Positions 1-7,595 of a stretch of 64,000 bases of DNA are shown piece by piece. The DNA comes from DASXRC01 sp036506795. Lineage in GTDB: Bacteria; Actinomycetota; Actinomycetes; Mycobacteriales; Micromonosporaceae. Position 1 is the first letter of the stretch, and the number at the start of each line of letters is the position of its first letter. The DNA lies in the NCBI GenBank assembly GCA_036506795.1, contig DASXRC010000037.1, positions 10,534 through 74,533 on the forward strand, given 5' to 3'. The position numbers and the translations under genes were made by a program. The notes beneath the pieces are model-generated. The model did not search any database. It was not told where the DNA came from and saw only the letters and a list, made by a program, of their open reading frames with translations.

Positions 1-302
1 TGATCGACGCCGAGGCGACGCTGGAGCGGCTCGCCCCGGTCGAGCTGAGCGCCGTCTGCTTCCGCTGGATCGGCACCGATCTCAACCGGGCCGACCTCGA
101 CGGGGCCAACGCCGAGATCCTGGCGGAGGTCAACCGGCGTGGCCGCGTCTATCTGTCCAATGCAGACATCGGCGGCACGTTCTCGCTGCGCGCGTGCATC
201 ACGAACCATCGCACGACCGACGAGGACGTGGCGGCGGTCGTGGCCGAGGTGCTCGCCGCGGCGGCCGGGCACGCCGGATCCGGCGCGAACGTGGGGCACT
301 AG
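1..302 (+). CDS. PLP-dependent decarboxylase, C-terminal part (5' end outside window)
   Basis: Open reading frame entering from the left edge (first full codon at 3) and ending at TAG 300-302, about 99 codons. The residues read like the C-terminal small domain of group II pyridoxal-phosphate decarboxylases (aromatic-L-amino-acid or tyrosine decarboxylase type): a segment FRWIGTD, then the block GRVYLSNADIGGTFSLR followed by RACITNHRTTDEDV, which in this family packs near the active site. The PLP lysine lies outside the window, so substrate cannot be judged. A candidate -10 box for the next gene overlaps its stop codon. Assignment to the decarboxylase superfamily is fairly safe. The exact substrate is unknown. 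Confidence 0.7.
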   Translation, partial: IDAEATLERLAPVELSAVCFRWIGTDLNRADLDGANAEILAEVNRRGRVYLSNADIGGTFSLRACITNHRTTDEDVAAVVAEVLAAAAGHAGSGANVGH

Positions 303-305
303 GCT
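300..305 (+). promoter_or_regulatory. candidate -10 box of the yciO-like gene (leaderless geometry)
   Basis: TAGGCT matches the actinobacterial TANNNT -10 pattern. It lies 6 nt before the GTG at 312 and overlaps the TAG stop of the upstream gene. No convincing -35 is seen. The spacing would put the transcript start at or next to the start codon. Confidence 0.35.
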
Positions 306-311
306 CGCCCA

Positions 312-932
312 GTGGCGAGGTACTTCGAGGTACACCCCGATAACCCGCAGGCCCGCGCGATCCGGCAGGTCGTCGACGTGGTACGCGAGGACGGGCTCAT
401 CGTGTATCCCACGGATTCGTGCTTCGCCTTCGGATGCCAGATGGGCAACCGGGCCGGCCTGGAACGCATCCGCGAGATCCGTCACCTCGACGATCGCCAC
501 CACTTCACGCTGGTGTGCCGCGACTTTGCCCAACTCGGCCAGCTAGTGAAGATCAGCAATTCGGTCTTCCGTCTGGTGAAGGCGGCCACTCCGGGTAGCT
601 ACACGTTCATCCTTCCGGCGACCCGGGAGGTACCGCGGCGGCTCATGCATCCCAGAAAGCGCACGGTCGGCGTGCGCATCCCCGACCACCGGGTGGCACA
701 GGCCCTGCTCGAGGAGCTCGGGGAACCGATGCTGTCGAGCACGCTCCTGCTTCCGGGCGAGGACGAGCCGATGACGAATGGCCGGGAAATCAAGGACAAG
801 CTCGACCACCTCGTCGACGCCGTCGTCGACTCGGGCGACTGCGGGACCGAGCCGACCACCGTCGTGGACCTCTCGCAGCCCGAACCGCAGATCGTGCGCC
901 GTGGCGCGGGAGACCCGTCGCGGTTCGAGTAG
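312..932 (+). CDS. yciO: Sua5/YciO/YrdC-family protein (YciO type)
   Basis: 206 residues, the same length as Escherichia coli YciO. The YrdC-like fold is visible as GLIVYPTDSCFAFGCQ near residues 29-44, a conserved TFILPAT segment around residue 97, the KRTVGVRIPDH block around residues 117-127 and SSTLLLPGEDEP after it. Family members bind ATP and RNA. The Sua5/TsaC branch makes threonylcarbamoyl-adenylate for tRNA t6A, whereas the YciO branch has an uncertain role. The length and the end just after the YrdC core, without the extra Sua5 domain, favour YciO. Start is GTG 312, right behind a candidate -10 box. It stands alone and is probably monocistronic. Confidence 0.82.
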   Translation: MARYFEVHPDNPQARAIRQVVDVVREDGLIVYPTDSCFAFGCQMGNRAGLERIREIRHLDDRHHFTLVCRDFAQLGQLVKISNSVFRLVKAATPGSYTFILPATREVPRRLMHPRKRTVGVRIPDHRVAQALLEELGEPMLSSTLLLPGEDEPMTNGREIKDKLDHLVDAVVDSGDCGTEPTTVVDLSQPEPQIVRRGAGDPSRFE

Positions 933-946
933 TCGCCGCCGTACCG

Positions 947-2203
947 TCAGCGCATCGCTCCGATGTGGACGACGGCTTGGTCACTCGCCGGCTCGCGTTC
1001 GCGCCGGCCGCGGAGGACGTACCAGGTCAGGGCCGCGGCGGCGATCGTGACCTGAGCCCACAACGCCACCCCGGCGAACGGGACGATGGCGGCGCAGGCG
1101 AGCGCCGAGACCGCCGCCGCTGCCCGGCTCCACCCCCGTAGGAGCCGGACCCCGGCCAGACACCCGACGACGTACACGGTCAGCCCCATCGAGCTGGGCA
1201 GCACGACGTACGCCTCGGCGCCCCAGCCCCGCCAGACCGCCAGCGCCAGCGCCGCGCCGGCGATGCCGCCGACGGCCGCCACGGCGGCGGCCGGAACACC
1301 ACGCGACGACACGCGCCCGAGCGCCGGAAACAGGGCGTACCCGAGCCGGGACGTCGCGGCGACGAACACGTTGACCGTGCCCGCGGTGATCAGCAACGCG
1401 GCCGCGGCTCCGATCGCGCGGGCGTCCGCGCCGCCCAGGAGCGCAACGACCGCCACCCTGTCCCGGTCGGGCGCGCCGTAGGTGCGGGTGCCGACGACCG
1501 CCACCGCGATGCCCAGGTAGACGGTGGTGACCGCGGCGACCGCCAGCAACGTCGCGCGGATCGCATCCCGGGCCGGATCGCGGAACTCCGCGGACAGGTG
1601 CGTGATGGCCTCCCACCCGAAGCAGGAGAAGAAGACCATGACGGCCGCGGCGCCCACCGCGTCCCAGCCGTGCGGGGCGAACGGCGTGAACGCCTGCGTC
1701 GACACCCTGGGCAACGCCAGGGCCGCGGCGACGACCAGCACGGCGACGACCGAGGCGGACAGTCCAAGCTGGACACCCGCGCTGACCCGGATGCCCCGCA
1801 GGTTGGCCAGCACGGCACCGACGAGGACGGCCGCCGCGACGAGGTACGGGTCCACGCCGAACGCCGCCGCGACGTAGTGTCCGCCGGTCATCGCGACCGC
1901 CGCCTGTGCGACCGACGCGGCGAAGAAGTAGAACCAGCCGACCACGGTCGCGGCCGCCGGTCCGAACGCCCGCCGGGTGAATGCCGCGACCCCGCCGGCG
2001 GCCGGGAACCTGGCGGCGAGGGCGGCGAAGGTCAGCGCGATGGGTACGCCGAGGAGCGCGACCGCCAGCCACGCGAGCAGCGAGGCCGGGCCGGCCAGCC
2101 GGGCGGCCACGCCGGGCAGGACCAGCACGCCGGCGCCGATGACGCTCCCGGCGTACAGGGCGGTGGCCTGGGGGAGCGTGATCGCGCGCCGCAGGGTTGC
2201 CAC
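947..2203 (-). CDS. APC-family amino acid permease/exporter (YjeH-like)
   Basis: 418 residues, the length of the YjeH L-methionine/branched-chain amino-acid exporter. About twelve hydrophobic segments are visible. The N-terminus has the APC signature GSVIGAGVLVLPG, the unwound first helix that binds the amino-acid backbone, and FFSCFGWEAITHLSAEF is the typical helix-6 region. A basic tail RGRREREPA ends the protein. It is an integral membrane secondary transporter. Direction and substrate are inferred only from similarity to YjeH. It is transcribed divergently from a LysR regulator 60 bp away, the usual arrangement for an exporter and its ligand-sensing activator, as with LysE/LysG. Confidence 0.78.
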   Translation of the reverse strand: MATLRRAITLPQATALYAGSVIGAGVLVLPGVAARLAGPASLLAWLAVALLGVPIALTFAALAARFPAAGGVAAFTRRAFGPAAATVVGWFYFFAASVAQAAVAMTGGHYVAAAFGVDPYLVAAAVLVGAVLANLRGIRVSAGVQLGLSASVVAVLVVAAALALPRVSTQAFTPFAPHGWDAVGAAAVMVFFSCFGWEAITHLSAEFRDPARDAIRATLLAVAAVTTVYLGIAVAVVGTRTYGAPDRDRVAVVALLGGADARAIGAAAALLITAGTVNVFVAATSRLGYALFPALGRVSSRGVPAAAVAAVGGIAGAALALAVWRGWGAEAYVVLPSSMGLTVYVVGCLAGVRLLRGWSRAAAAVSALACAAIVPFAGVALWAQVTIAAAALTWYVLRGRREREPASDQAVVHIGAMR

Positions 2204-2263
2204 GGGGACAACGTTGCGGGACGCTACTCATAAGAGCAACTGAAGCTTCTTTAGGAACTCATC

Positions 2264-3172
2264 ATGGATACTAATGGGTGGGCCGCCCTGGAGGTCCGGC
2301 ACCTGGCGGCCTTCGTCGCCGTGGCCGACGCGGGCACGTTCGGGGCAGCCGCTGGCCGGCTGGGATACACCCAGGCCGCGGTCAGCCAGCAGATCGCCGC
2401 TCTGGAGCGCATCGTCGGCCTCACCCTGCTCGACCGGGCCCCGGGACGCCGGCCGTACGGGCTGACCCCGGCCGGGCACGCGCTGCACCGGCACGCCCTC
2501 GCCGTCCTGGCCAGGGTGCGCTCAGCGCAGGCCGACCTGGCCGCGCTCGAGGGCGAGCGGGCCGGCACGCTGCGGATCGGCACGTACGCCAGTGTCGGCG
2601 CGCGGATCCTGCCCGACGTCACGCGCGCGTTCCTCGCAGCCTGGCCGGACATCGAGATCCACCTGACGGACGGCGCCGGCGACCAGGAGCTCCTCCCGCT
2701 CGTCGAGTCCGGCGAGCTCGACATCTCCTTCGCGATGCTGCCGGTAGAGGACGGGCCGTTCGAGGTCTTCGAGGTGCTCCGCGACCCGTACGTGCTGGTG
2801 GTGCAGCGCGATTCCGGGCTTCCGGACCGGTTGGGTCCGGAGGATCTCGTCGGGCTGCCGCTGATCGGCTTCCGCACGTGCCGGCACGCGGCGCGCGTCG
2901 AGGCGCAGCTGAGCGCGCACGGCGTCGAGCCCAACACCGTGTTCCGGTCCGACGACAACGGCACGGTCCAGGGCCTTGTGGCCGCCGGCATCGGCCATGG
3001 ACTGATCCCGCGCCTCGCCGCCGATCCCGCGGACCCGCGCACCAGGATCATCCCTGTCGACGGCCTCGCGCCGCGGCGGCTCGGCATCGTCCGGCACCGC
3101 GACCGGCGTGTCACACCGGCCACACGCGCGTACATCGAGCTGGCCCGAGAGCACTGCGCGACGCTCGACTAA
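2264..3172 (+). CDS. LysR-family transcriptional regulator
   Basis: 302 residues, normal for the family. The N-terminal winged helix-turn-helix is clear (LRHLAAFVAVADAGTFG-like region, then AAVSQQIAALE as recognition helix, residues about 10-70). The substrate-binding domain follows from about residue 95, beginning LRIGTYASVGARILP. ATG at 2264 is preceded by an AT-rich 60-bp gap shared with the divergent permease gene. By analogy with LysG/ArgP-type pairs it probably activates the exporter when an intracellular amino acid accumulates. That role is inference. No clean T-N11-A box could be singled out, although the gap is the only AT-rich stretch nearby. Confidence 0.85.
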   Translation: MDTNGWAALEVRHLAAFVAVADAGTFGAAAGRLGYTQAAVSQQIAALERIVGLTLLDRAPGRRPYGLTPAGHALHRHALAVLARVRSAQADLAALEGERAGTLRIGTYASVGARILPDVTRAFLAAWPDIEIHLTDGAGDQELLPLVESGELDISFAMLPVEDGPFEVFEVLRDPYVLVVQRDSGLPDRLGPEDLVGLPLIGFRTCRHAARVEAQLSAHGVEPNTVFRSDDNGTVQGLVAAGIGHGLIPRLAADPADPRTRIIPVDGLAPRRLGIVRHRDRRVTPATRAYIELAREHCATLD

Positions 3173-3212
3173 CAACCGACCGCGCCGTCGCCCGCCACCC
3201 GCGCCGGCTGCC

Positions 3213-3294
3213 GTCGATCATGGACTTCCGCGTCGATCATGGCCTCGTTGTCGTGGCCGAGCGATCGACTTACGACAACAAGACCATGATCGAT
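3213..3294. repeat. 82-bp palindromic dispersed element, copy 1
   Basis: Intergenic element of 82 bp with a second copy at 20155-20236. By eye 70 of 82 positions match, with no gaps. It starts with GTCGATCATGG, which is repeated directly 18 bp later, and ends with CCATGATCGAT. The second GTCGATCATGG plus GTTGTCGT can pair with ACGACAAC plus CCATGATCGA at the right end, so the element can form a long imperfect hairpin with a short loop. It contains no gene. This looks like a REP/MITE-type element rather than a terminator of one gene. Confidence 0.75.
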
Positions 3295-3437
3295 GGAAGA
3301 GAAGGGGGGGTCCCCTAGGACCCCGGGCCCGATCAGATCCGGGGCGGACCAGGGCCGGTCCCCGATGCGGGTCGGTGGTCGGTGGCGCCAGGCTGAAGGA
3401 GTCCAACACGACAACCGATCCGGAGGAAAAGATCATC

Positions 3438-3704
3438 ATGGACACCGTTCACGACTCGATGCGCCGTCAGGGTCTCGTTCGGCCGCGCGACGGCCGCGTC
3501 CTCGGCGGGGTGTGCGCCGGTCTGGGCCGGCGTTTCGGCATCGACCCGTGGCCAGCCCGCCTGCTGTTCGTCCTCATCCTGTTCGTGATCCCCGGCAGCC
3601 AGATCCTGATCTACCCGATCCTGTGGGTCCTCATGCCGTCCGAAGGTGCGCCGGCCGGCGCGGGCCCGGCATCGCCGACGTCGGTCGCACCGCCGACGGC
3701 GTGA
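3438..3704 (+). CDS. PspC-domain membrane protein
   Basis: 88 residues. ATG 3438 was chosen because a good ribosome site GGAGG (3422-3426) precedes it. A longer frame from 3108 runs through the repeat element and is rejected. The PspC signature is complete: basic N-terminus, GRVLGGVCAGLGRRFGIDP, then one or two hydrophobic helices (LLFVLILFVIP and LIYPILWVLMP). A short Pro/Ala tail follows. PspC proteins act in the phage-shock envelope-stress response, and in actinomycetes free-standing PspC proteins are common. No pspA lies nearby. It may be independently expressed, since only the repeat element lies upstream. Confidence 0.85.
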   Translation: MDTVHDSMRRQGLVRPRDGRVLGGVCAGLGRRFGIDPWPARLLFVLILFVIPGSQILIYPILWVLMPSEGAPAGAGPASPTSVAPPTA

Positions 3705-3725
3705 GCGGGGCGGGCGTGCTGCCCG

Positions 3726-4430
3726 CTATCGGGCGAGTCCGGCGATGATGTTGACGACCCCACCGACGATCACCACACCGAACACATAGGACAAGATGGC
3801 GTGCGTGAGAACGATGCGCCGGAGGCGAACGCCGCGGATCGCGGTGTCGGAGACCTGATAGGTCATGCCGATGGTGAACGCCACATAGGCGAAGTCGCGG
3901 TAGGTGGGGTGTCGCGCCGTATCGGTGGGTTCGGGAAAGTCGATGTCGCCGGCCGCCGCGTCGAAGTATCGGTGGGCGTAGCGCAGCGTATAGACGGTGT
4001 TGACCACCGCCCACGAGAGCACGACGGTCAGCACGGCCGCCACGAGGAGAACGCTCCGCTCCGAGCCGGCCGTGCGACCCGCCAAGCCGAGCGCGAAGCC
4101 GACGCCGAGCAGGCTGGCGGCGCTGGCCGCGAGCAGCAGCACGGCGGCCGCGCCGCCGGTCACGTCCTCACGCCCGGCCAGCTGCTCGACGTGCGAGGGG
4201 GTGGCGCGCGCGATGATCGGCCAGACCGTTGCGAGGAACCCGAACGCGGCCGCGTCCCACCCACCGACGACCGCCAGCTGCCAGGATACGAACTGCAGCA
4301 GCAACAGGCCGACGGTCACCCCAATCGCGCACACCACAACCGCGCGCCGCAGTGCGGGTGCGTGCCAACCCATTAGTCGGTGGTACGGGGTGGCCGGCGG
4401 CATCTCGGTCATCGGCCGATTGTTCCGCAC
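3726..4430 (-). CDS. DUF1345 family membrane protein
   Basis: 234 residues with about five hydrophobic segments (near residues 28-50, 53-72, 95-116, 127-147 and 205-230). The DUF1345 hallmark is present: HPTYRDFAYVAFTIGMTYQV, then SDT and a helix ending LSYVFGVVIVGGVVN. The molecular function of the family is unknown. It is an inner-membrane protein. It converges on the PspC gene with a 21-bp gap. Several ATG codons lie at the N-terminus, so MRNNRPMTEM could begin at residue 1 or 7. No partner gene indicates a process. Confidence 0.8.
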   Translation of the reverse strand: MRNNRPMTEMPPATPYHRLMGWHAPALRRAVVVCAIGVTVGLLLLQFVSWQLAVVGGWDAAAFGFLATVWPIIARATPSHVEQLAGREDVTGGAAAVLLLAASAASLLGVGFALGLAGRTAGSERSVLLVAAVLTVVLSWAVVNTVYTLRYAHRYFDAAAGDIDFPEPTDTARHPTYRDFAYVAFTIGMTYQVSDTAIRGVRLRRIVLTHAILSYVFGVVIVGGVVNIIAGLAR

Positions 4431-4499
4431 GGGACGCGAGCCGGCCGGGAACCTAGACCGCCGACGGCGCGGCGAGGGTCTGCCGGATCGCGGTCGCCA

Positions 4500-4916
4500 G
4501 GCTACCTGACCGACGTCCTTCCGGCCGTGATCGTGTTCGGGCTCGGCCTGGCCACGACCGTCGCGCCGCTCACCGCGACCGTGCTAGCCGCCGTCTCCGC
4601 GCGGCGCGCCGGCATCGCCTCGGCCGTCAACAACTCGGTGGCCCGCGCCGCCTCACTCATCGCCGTCGCCGTGCTCCCGGCCGCCGCCGGCCTCACCGGC
4701 ACCGCCTACCTACACCCAGCACGGTTCTCGGCCGGGTTCCACACCGCTGTCCTCTTGACAGCCGGGATATGCGTGCTCGGCGGGGCGGTGGCCGCCGCCA
4801 CCATCCGCAATCCACGACCGGCCCCACCGACGGCCGAGGGCGCACCCCCGAGCCACCCGCTGCACTGCGGTCTGGACGCCCCGGCGCCCGCCGGGGCCCT
4901 GCGCGCCGCCGGGTAG
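4500..4916 (+). pseudogene. C-terminal fragment of an MFS drug-efflux transporter (DHA2 type)
   Basis: From about 4500 the frame encodes YLTDVLPAVIVFGLGLA, then TVAPLTATVLAAV, AGIASAVNNSVARAA and two further hydrophobic helices. This is the last three or four membrane segments of 14-TM EmrB/QacA-like transporters. The preceding ten or more helices are absent. Upstream sequence in this frame back to 4380 is Arg/Pro-rich shadow sequence inside the DUF1345 gene, with no start codon or ribosome site of its own. A frame open for 178 codons exists, but only the last 138 look like a protein. Interpreted as the 3' remnant left by a deletion whose junction is near 4500. Confidence 0.7.
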
Positions 4917-4962
4917 ATCCGATCCGCACGCACCCCGTCCGTCCCCGGGCCACGGGCACACG

Positions 4963-5940
4963 CTAACGGACGCCGGCGGGGGTCGGCGTTGGCGGCGCGA
5001 CCGTGGGTTGGCCGGTGGCCGCGTCGGGAGCACGCAGCTCGTCGACGCGGACGAGCGCCACCCCGGCCACGATCAGCGCGCCGCCCAGCAGCTGAACCGC
5101 GGTTGGCAGTTCGCCCAGCACGAGCCATGCGACGAGCACCGCGAAGACGACCTCGGTCAGGCCGACGAACGACGCGAGCCTCGCTCCGAGCATCCGGGCC
5201 GCCCCGATGCCGGCAACGTACGCGAAGGCCGCGGCCACCAGCGACAGCCCGATGACGGGAACGAGCCAGGTCGTGCGCTGCCCGGCGAGCTCCACCGCGC
5301 CCAGTCTCGCGTGCATCGGCACCAGACCCGCGGCGCCGAGGCCGAGAAGCGCCGCGGCGCCGACGCCCATGCCCGCACCGGCCACCATCACGGGAGGTAC
5401 GCCGTCGGTTTCCCGCGACGAGAGCAGGAAGTACGCGGCGAGCCCGACGGCGGCGGCCAGGCCCCAGAGCACGCCGATGGGATCGAGGCGCGCGCCGCCG
5501 ACGATGTTGAGGACGAGCACCAGTCCGACGAGGGCCGTCACCGAACCGGCCACGGTCAGACGGCGCGGCACCTGCCCGTGCCGGAGCCACAGCCAGCCCA
5601 CGACGAGCACGGTGCCCAGGTATTCGATCAGCAGGGCGACGCCGACCGACAGGTGCTGGACGGCGTTGAAGAAAAAGACCTGGCCACCGGCCACCGCGAC
5701 GAGACCGTAGACCGTTACGGAGCCGGCATTGCGCCATAGCGCCGGCCACCGACCCCGCATCGACAGGATCGCGGGCACGGCGAGCAACAAGGCGCCGACG
5801 CTGATCCGGACGGTCACCGCCGCCTCCGGCGACCAGCCGGCTTCGGTTAGTGACCGGGCGAGCGAACCGGAGGTGCTGAACGTCGCGGCCGAGAGCAGAG
5901 CCAGGGCGAGTCCGACGCCGGCGGTGCGCCGCTGAGCCAT
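4963..5940 (-). CDS. EamA-family (DMT superfamily) transporter
   Basis: 325 residues with ten hydrophobic helices arranged as two EamA repeats (about residues 8-140 and 155-290). Typical family landmarks are FSTSGSLARSLTEAGWSP at the start of repeat one, LLIEYLGTVLVVGWLWL and, in repeat two, LTEVVFAVLVAWLVLGE. Such proteins export amino acids, metabolites or drugs, and the substrate cannot be read from sequence. A GGGAGG ribosome site precedes the ATG. It is divergent from a CGNR-type regulator, and a perfect inverted repeat lies in the 84-bp gap, so regulation by that neighbour is likely. Confidence 0.85.
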   Translation of the reverse strand: MAQRRTAGVGLALALLSAATFSTSGSLARSLTEAGWSPEAAVTVRISVGALLLAVPAILSMRGRWPALWRNAGSVTVYGLVAVAGGQVFFFNAVQHLSVGVALLIEYLGTVLVVGWLWLRHGQVPRRLTVAGSVTALVGLVLVLNIVGGARLDPIGVLWGLAAAVGLAAYFLLSSRETDGVPPVMVAGAGMGVGAAALLGLGAAGLVPMHARLGAVELAGQRTTWLVPVIGLSLVAAAFAYVAGIGAARMLGARLASFVGLTEVVFAVLVAWLVLGELPTAVQLLGGALIVAGVALVRVDELRAPDAATGQPTVAPPTPTPAGVR

Positions 5941-5963
5941 CGCGTCCTCCCGCAGGTCCGTGG

Positions 5964-5996
5964 TGTAATAAGCAAAAATCCCGTACGCTTATTACA
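5964..5996. promoter_or_regulatory. palindromic operator between the EamA and CGNR genes
   Basis: A perfect inverted repeat with 10-bp arms, TGTAATAAGC at 5964-5973 and GCTTATTACA at 5987-5996, separated by 13 bp. It sits in the only AT-rich stretch of the divergent gap. TACAAT (5993-5998) is a near-consensus -10 for the rightward gene and overlaps the right arm. A regulator dimer bound here would block that promoter and probably the leftward one. The CGNR protein next door is the obvious candidate (inference). Confidence 0.65.
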
Positions 5997-6024
5997 ATAG
6001 CTCCCGGCGGTGACAGGAGTCAAG

Positions 6025-6567
6025 ATGGTTTTTGCTCATGACACGGAGGTGGCACTCGCGGCCGCCGCCGCGTTGGTCAACACCGCGGACGGCGCCGACG
6101 AGCTCCTTCCCGACGTCGCCGCCCTCGACGAATTCGTCCGCGCCTGGGGCTGGACGGGGCAACGCGACCGCGACGAGGCCGAGCTGCGCGCGGTGCGCGA
6201 CCTGCGACCGCGGCTGCGCCGGCTGTGGGAGGTGGGTGAGCAGGAGGTCGTCGAGATCGTCAACGACCTGTTGCGCGAGGCGAACGCGCTGCCGCAGCTC
6301 GTCAAGCACGACGGGTGGGACTACCACCTGCACGCGACGCCTCCCGATGCGCCGCTCGCCACCCGGATGGCCGTGGAAGCCGCGATGGCGTTCGTCGACG
6401 TCGTACGCGCCAAGGAGCTCGGCCGGCTGCGCATCTGCAGGTACGCCGGCTGCGACAACGTCGTGGTGGACCTGTCCAAAAACAGGTCGAAGCAGTACTG
6501 CGAGAGCGGATGCGGCAACCGCGCCGCGGTCGCCGCATACCGGGCGCGCAAGGCGGCGGCGAAGTGA
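6025..6567 (+). CDS. ABATE/CGNR zinc-finger putative transcriptional regulator
   Basis: 180 residues from ATG 6025. AGGAG at 6015-6019 sits 5 nt upstream, which favours this start over the GTG at 6010. The N-terminal half is an ABATE domain (AALVNTADGADELLPDV region, then ALDEFVRAWGW). The C-terminus is a CGNR zinc finger: CRYAGCDNVVVDLSKNRSKQ followed by YCESGCGNRAAVAAYRARK, with four cysteines. Proteins of this family are described as stress-induced transcription regulators, and the finger is thought to bind DNA. It is divergent from an EamA transporter gene and likely controls that gene and itself through the palindrome at 5964-5996. Confidence 0.83.
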   Translation: MVFAHDTEVALAAAAALVNTADGADELLPDVAALDEFVRAWGWTGQRDRDEAELRAVRDLRPRLRRLWEVGEQEVVEIVNDLLREANALPQLVKHDGWDYHLHATPPDAPLATRMAVEAAMAFVDVVRAKELGRLRICRYAGCDNVVVDLSKNRSKQYCESGCGNRAAVAAYRARKAAAK

Positions 6568-6596
6568 CGGACTGACGACTATCCGTGCAGCTGAGC

Positions 6597-6626
6597 TGAC
6601 GGAATCGCCGTCGAGCGGGCTAGCCT
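6597..6626 (+). promoter_or_regulatory. possible promoter of the GNAT gene
   Basis: TGACGG (6597-6602) and TAGCCT (6621-6626) lie 18 bp apart, upstream of the small acetyltransferase gene that starts at 6678. Both boxes depart from consensus, so this is weakly supported. Confidence 0.3.
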
Positions 6627-6677
6627 GATCCGAGGAGTACGGCCGGTCATGGCTCGGCGATCGAGAGGGCGATCCCG

Positions 6678-6989
6678 ATGGAGCGCACCGTCGTTGACAA
6701 TCCGGAGGCGGGCCGCTTCGAGATGTTCGTCGACAACAAGCGCGTCGGCTTCGTCGCGTACGACCGCGCCGGTGAGACCATCGCCCTGACCGATGTCGAG
6801 ACGGATCTCCGCCTCGCGGGGCAGGGACTTGGCCTGATGCTGGTCCGCCACGCGCTGGACGCGGCCGGCGCCGCGGGCTGGTCGGTGCTGCCGGTCTCCT
6901 CGTTCGTCCGCGACTTCATCGAACGACACCCCGTCTACCTGGACCTCGTGCCGCTGGGAGAGCGCGCCCGGTTCGACCTACCTCAGTAG
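6678..6989 (+). CDS. small GNAT-type N-acetyltransferase (YjdJ-like)
   Basis: 103 residues, matching the compact GNAT subfamily (about 90-110 residues). The acetyl-CoA loop is seen as ETDLRLAGQGLGLMLVRHAL around residues 40-58, and the central strand is GFVAYDRAGETIALTDVETD. The C-terminal PVSSFVRDFIERHPVYLDLV is the usual end of this family. Such single-domain enzymes are thought to acetylate small molecules or proteins, and no substrate is known. ATG 6678 follows a purine-rich GAGAGGGCGA stretch. It seems to be a single-gene unit. Confidence 0.83.
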   Translation: MERTVVDNPEAGRFEMFVDNKRVGFVAYDRAGETIALTDVETDLRLAGQGLGLMLVRHALDAAGAAGWSVLPVSSFVRDFIERHPVYLDLVPLGERARFDLPQ

Positions 6990-7087
6990 CTGGTCGTCGT
7001 CGCCGCTCGTACCGCGGCCTGACGCCCCCAGTGGGAGCCCCGACGGGTGCACAATCAACCCCGTCGGCGCTGTCGAGGGAGGCACGC

Positions 7088-7531
7088 ATGCCGCACGCGG
7101 AGGGTTCCACAGTGATCGCGGGCCGGCGGCCCGACGAGGTCTTCGACTTCCTTGCCGACGGCGCCAATAACCCTCGGTGGCGGGTCGGCGTCGCGGACAT
7201 CAGCCGGGAGACGGGCGCGGCGGTCGGTCTCGGCACGGTCTATCGGCAGGGGATGCGTGGGCCGATGGGTCGCCGTATCGCGGCGGATTACCGAATCACC
7301 GAGTACGACCCCGGGCGCGCGCTCGGCTTCGAGGTCATCGCCGGCCCGGCCCGCCCGACCGGCCGGTACGAGTTGACGCCCACACAGAGCGGCACCGCGG
7401 TCCGATTCACGCTGGACTGGCGGCCAACGGGCTTGGCCAGGCTCCTCGCTCCGGCCGTGGCCCGGCAGATGCCGCGCGAGGTCGCCGCGCTGGGTCGGCT
7501 CAAGCAGGTCATGGAGGCCGGGCCGGCCTAG
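7088..7531 (+). CDS. SRPBCC family (START/Bet v1-like) protein
   Basis: 147 residues from ATG 7088, chosen because GAGGGAGG lies directly upstream. A longer in-frame start at 7031 adds a low-complexity leader. The sequence opens with a beta-strand and the helix PDEVFDFLADGANNPRW, typical of polyketide-cyclase/dehydratase-like SRPBCC domains with a hydrophobic ligand pocket. TVYRQGMRGPMGRR and YRITEYDPGRALGFEV are the central strands. The C-terminal helix contains LARLLAPAVARQMPREVAAL. Function is unknown. These proteins often bind lipids or aromatic ligands. No catalytic residue can be named. Confidence 0.75.
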   Translation: MPHAEGSTVIAGRRPDEVFDFLADGANNPRWRVGVADISRETGAAVGLGTVYRQGMRGPMGRRIAADYRITEYDPGRALGFEVIAGPARPTGRYELTPTQSGTAVRFTLDWRPTGLARLLAPAVARQMPREVAALGRLKQVMEAGPA

Positions 7532-7595
7532 GTCACGGCGCCACGTCCACGGGGCCCTGGCCGGCGTTGTCGGCGGGGACGAGCACAATGAGCGG

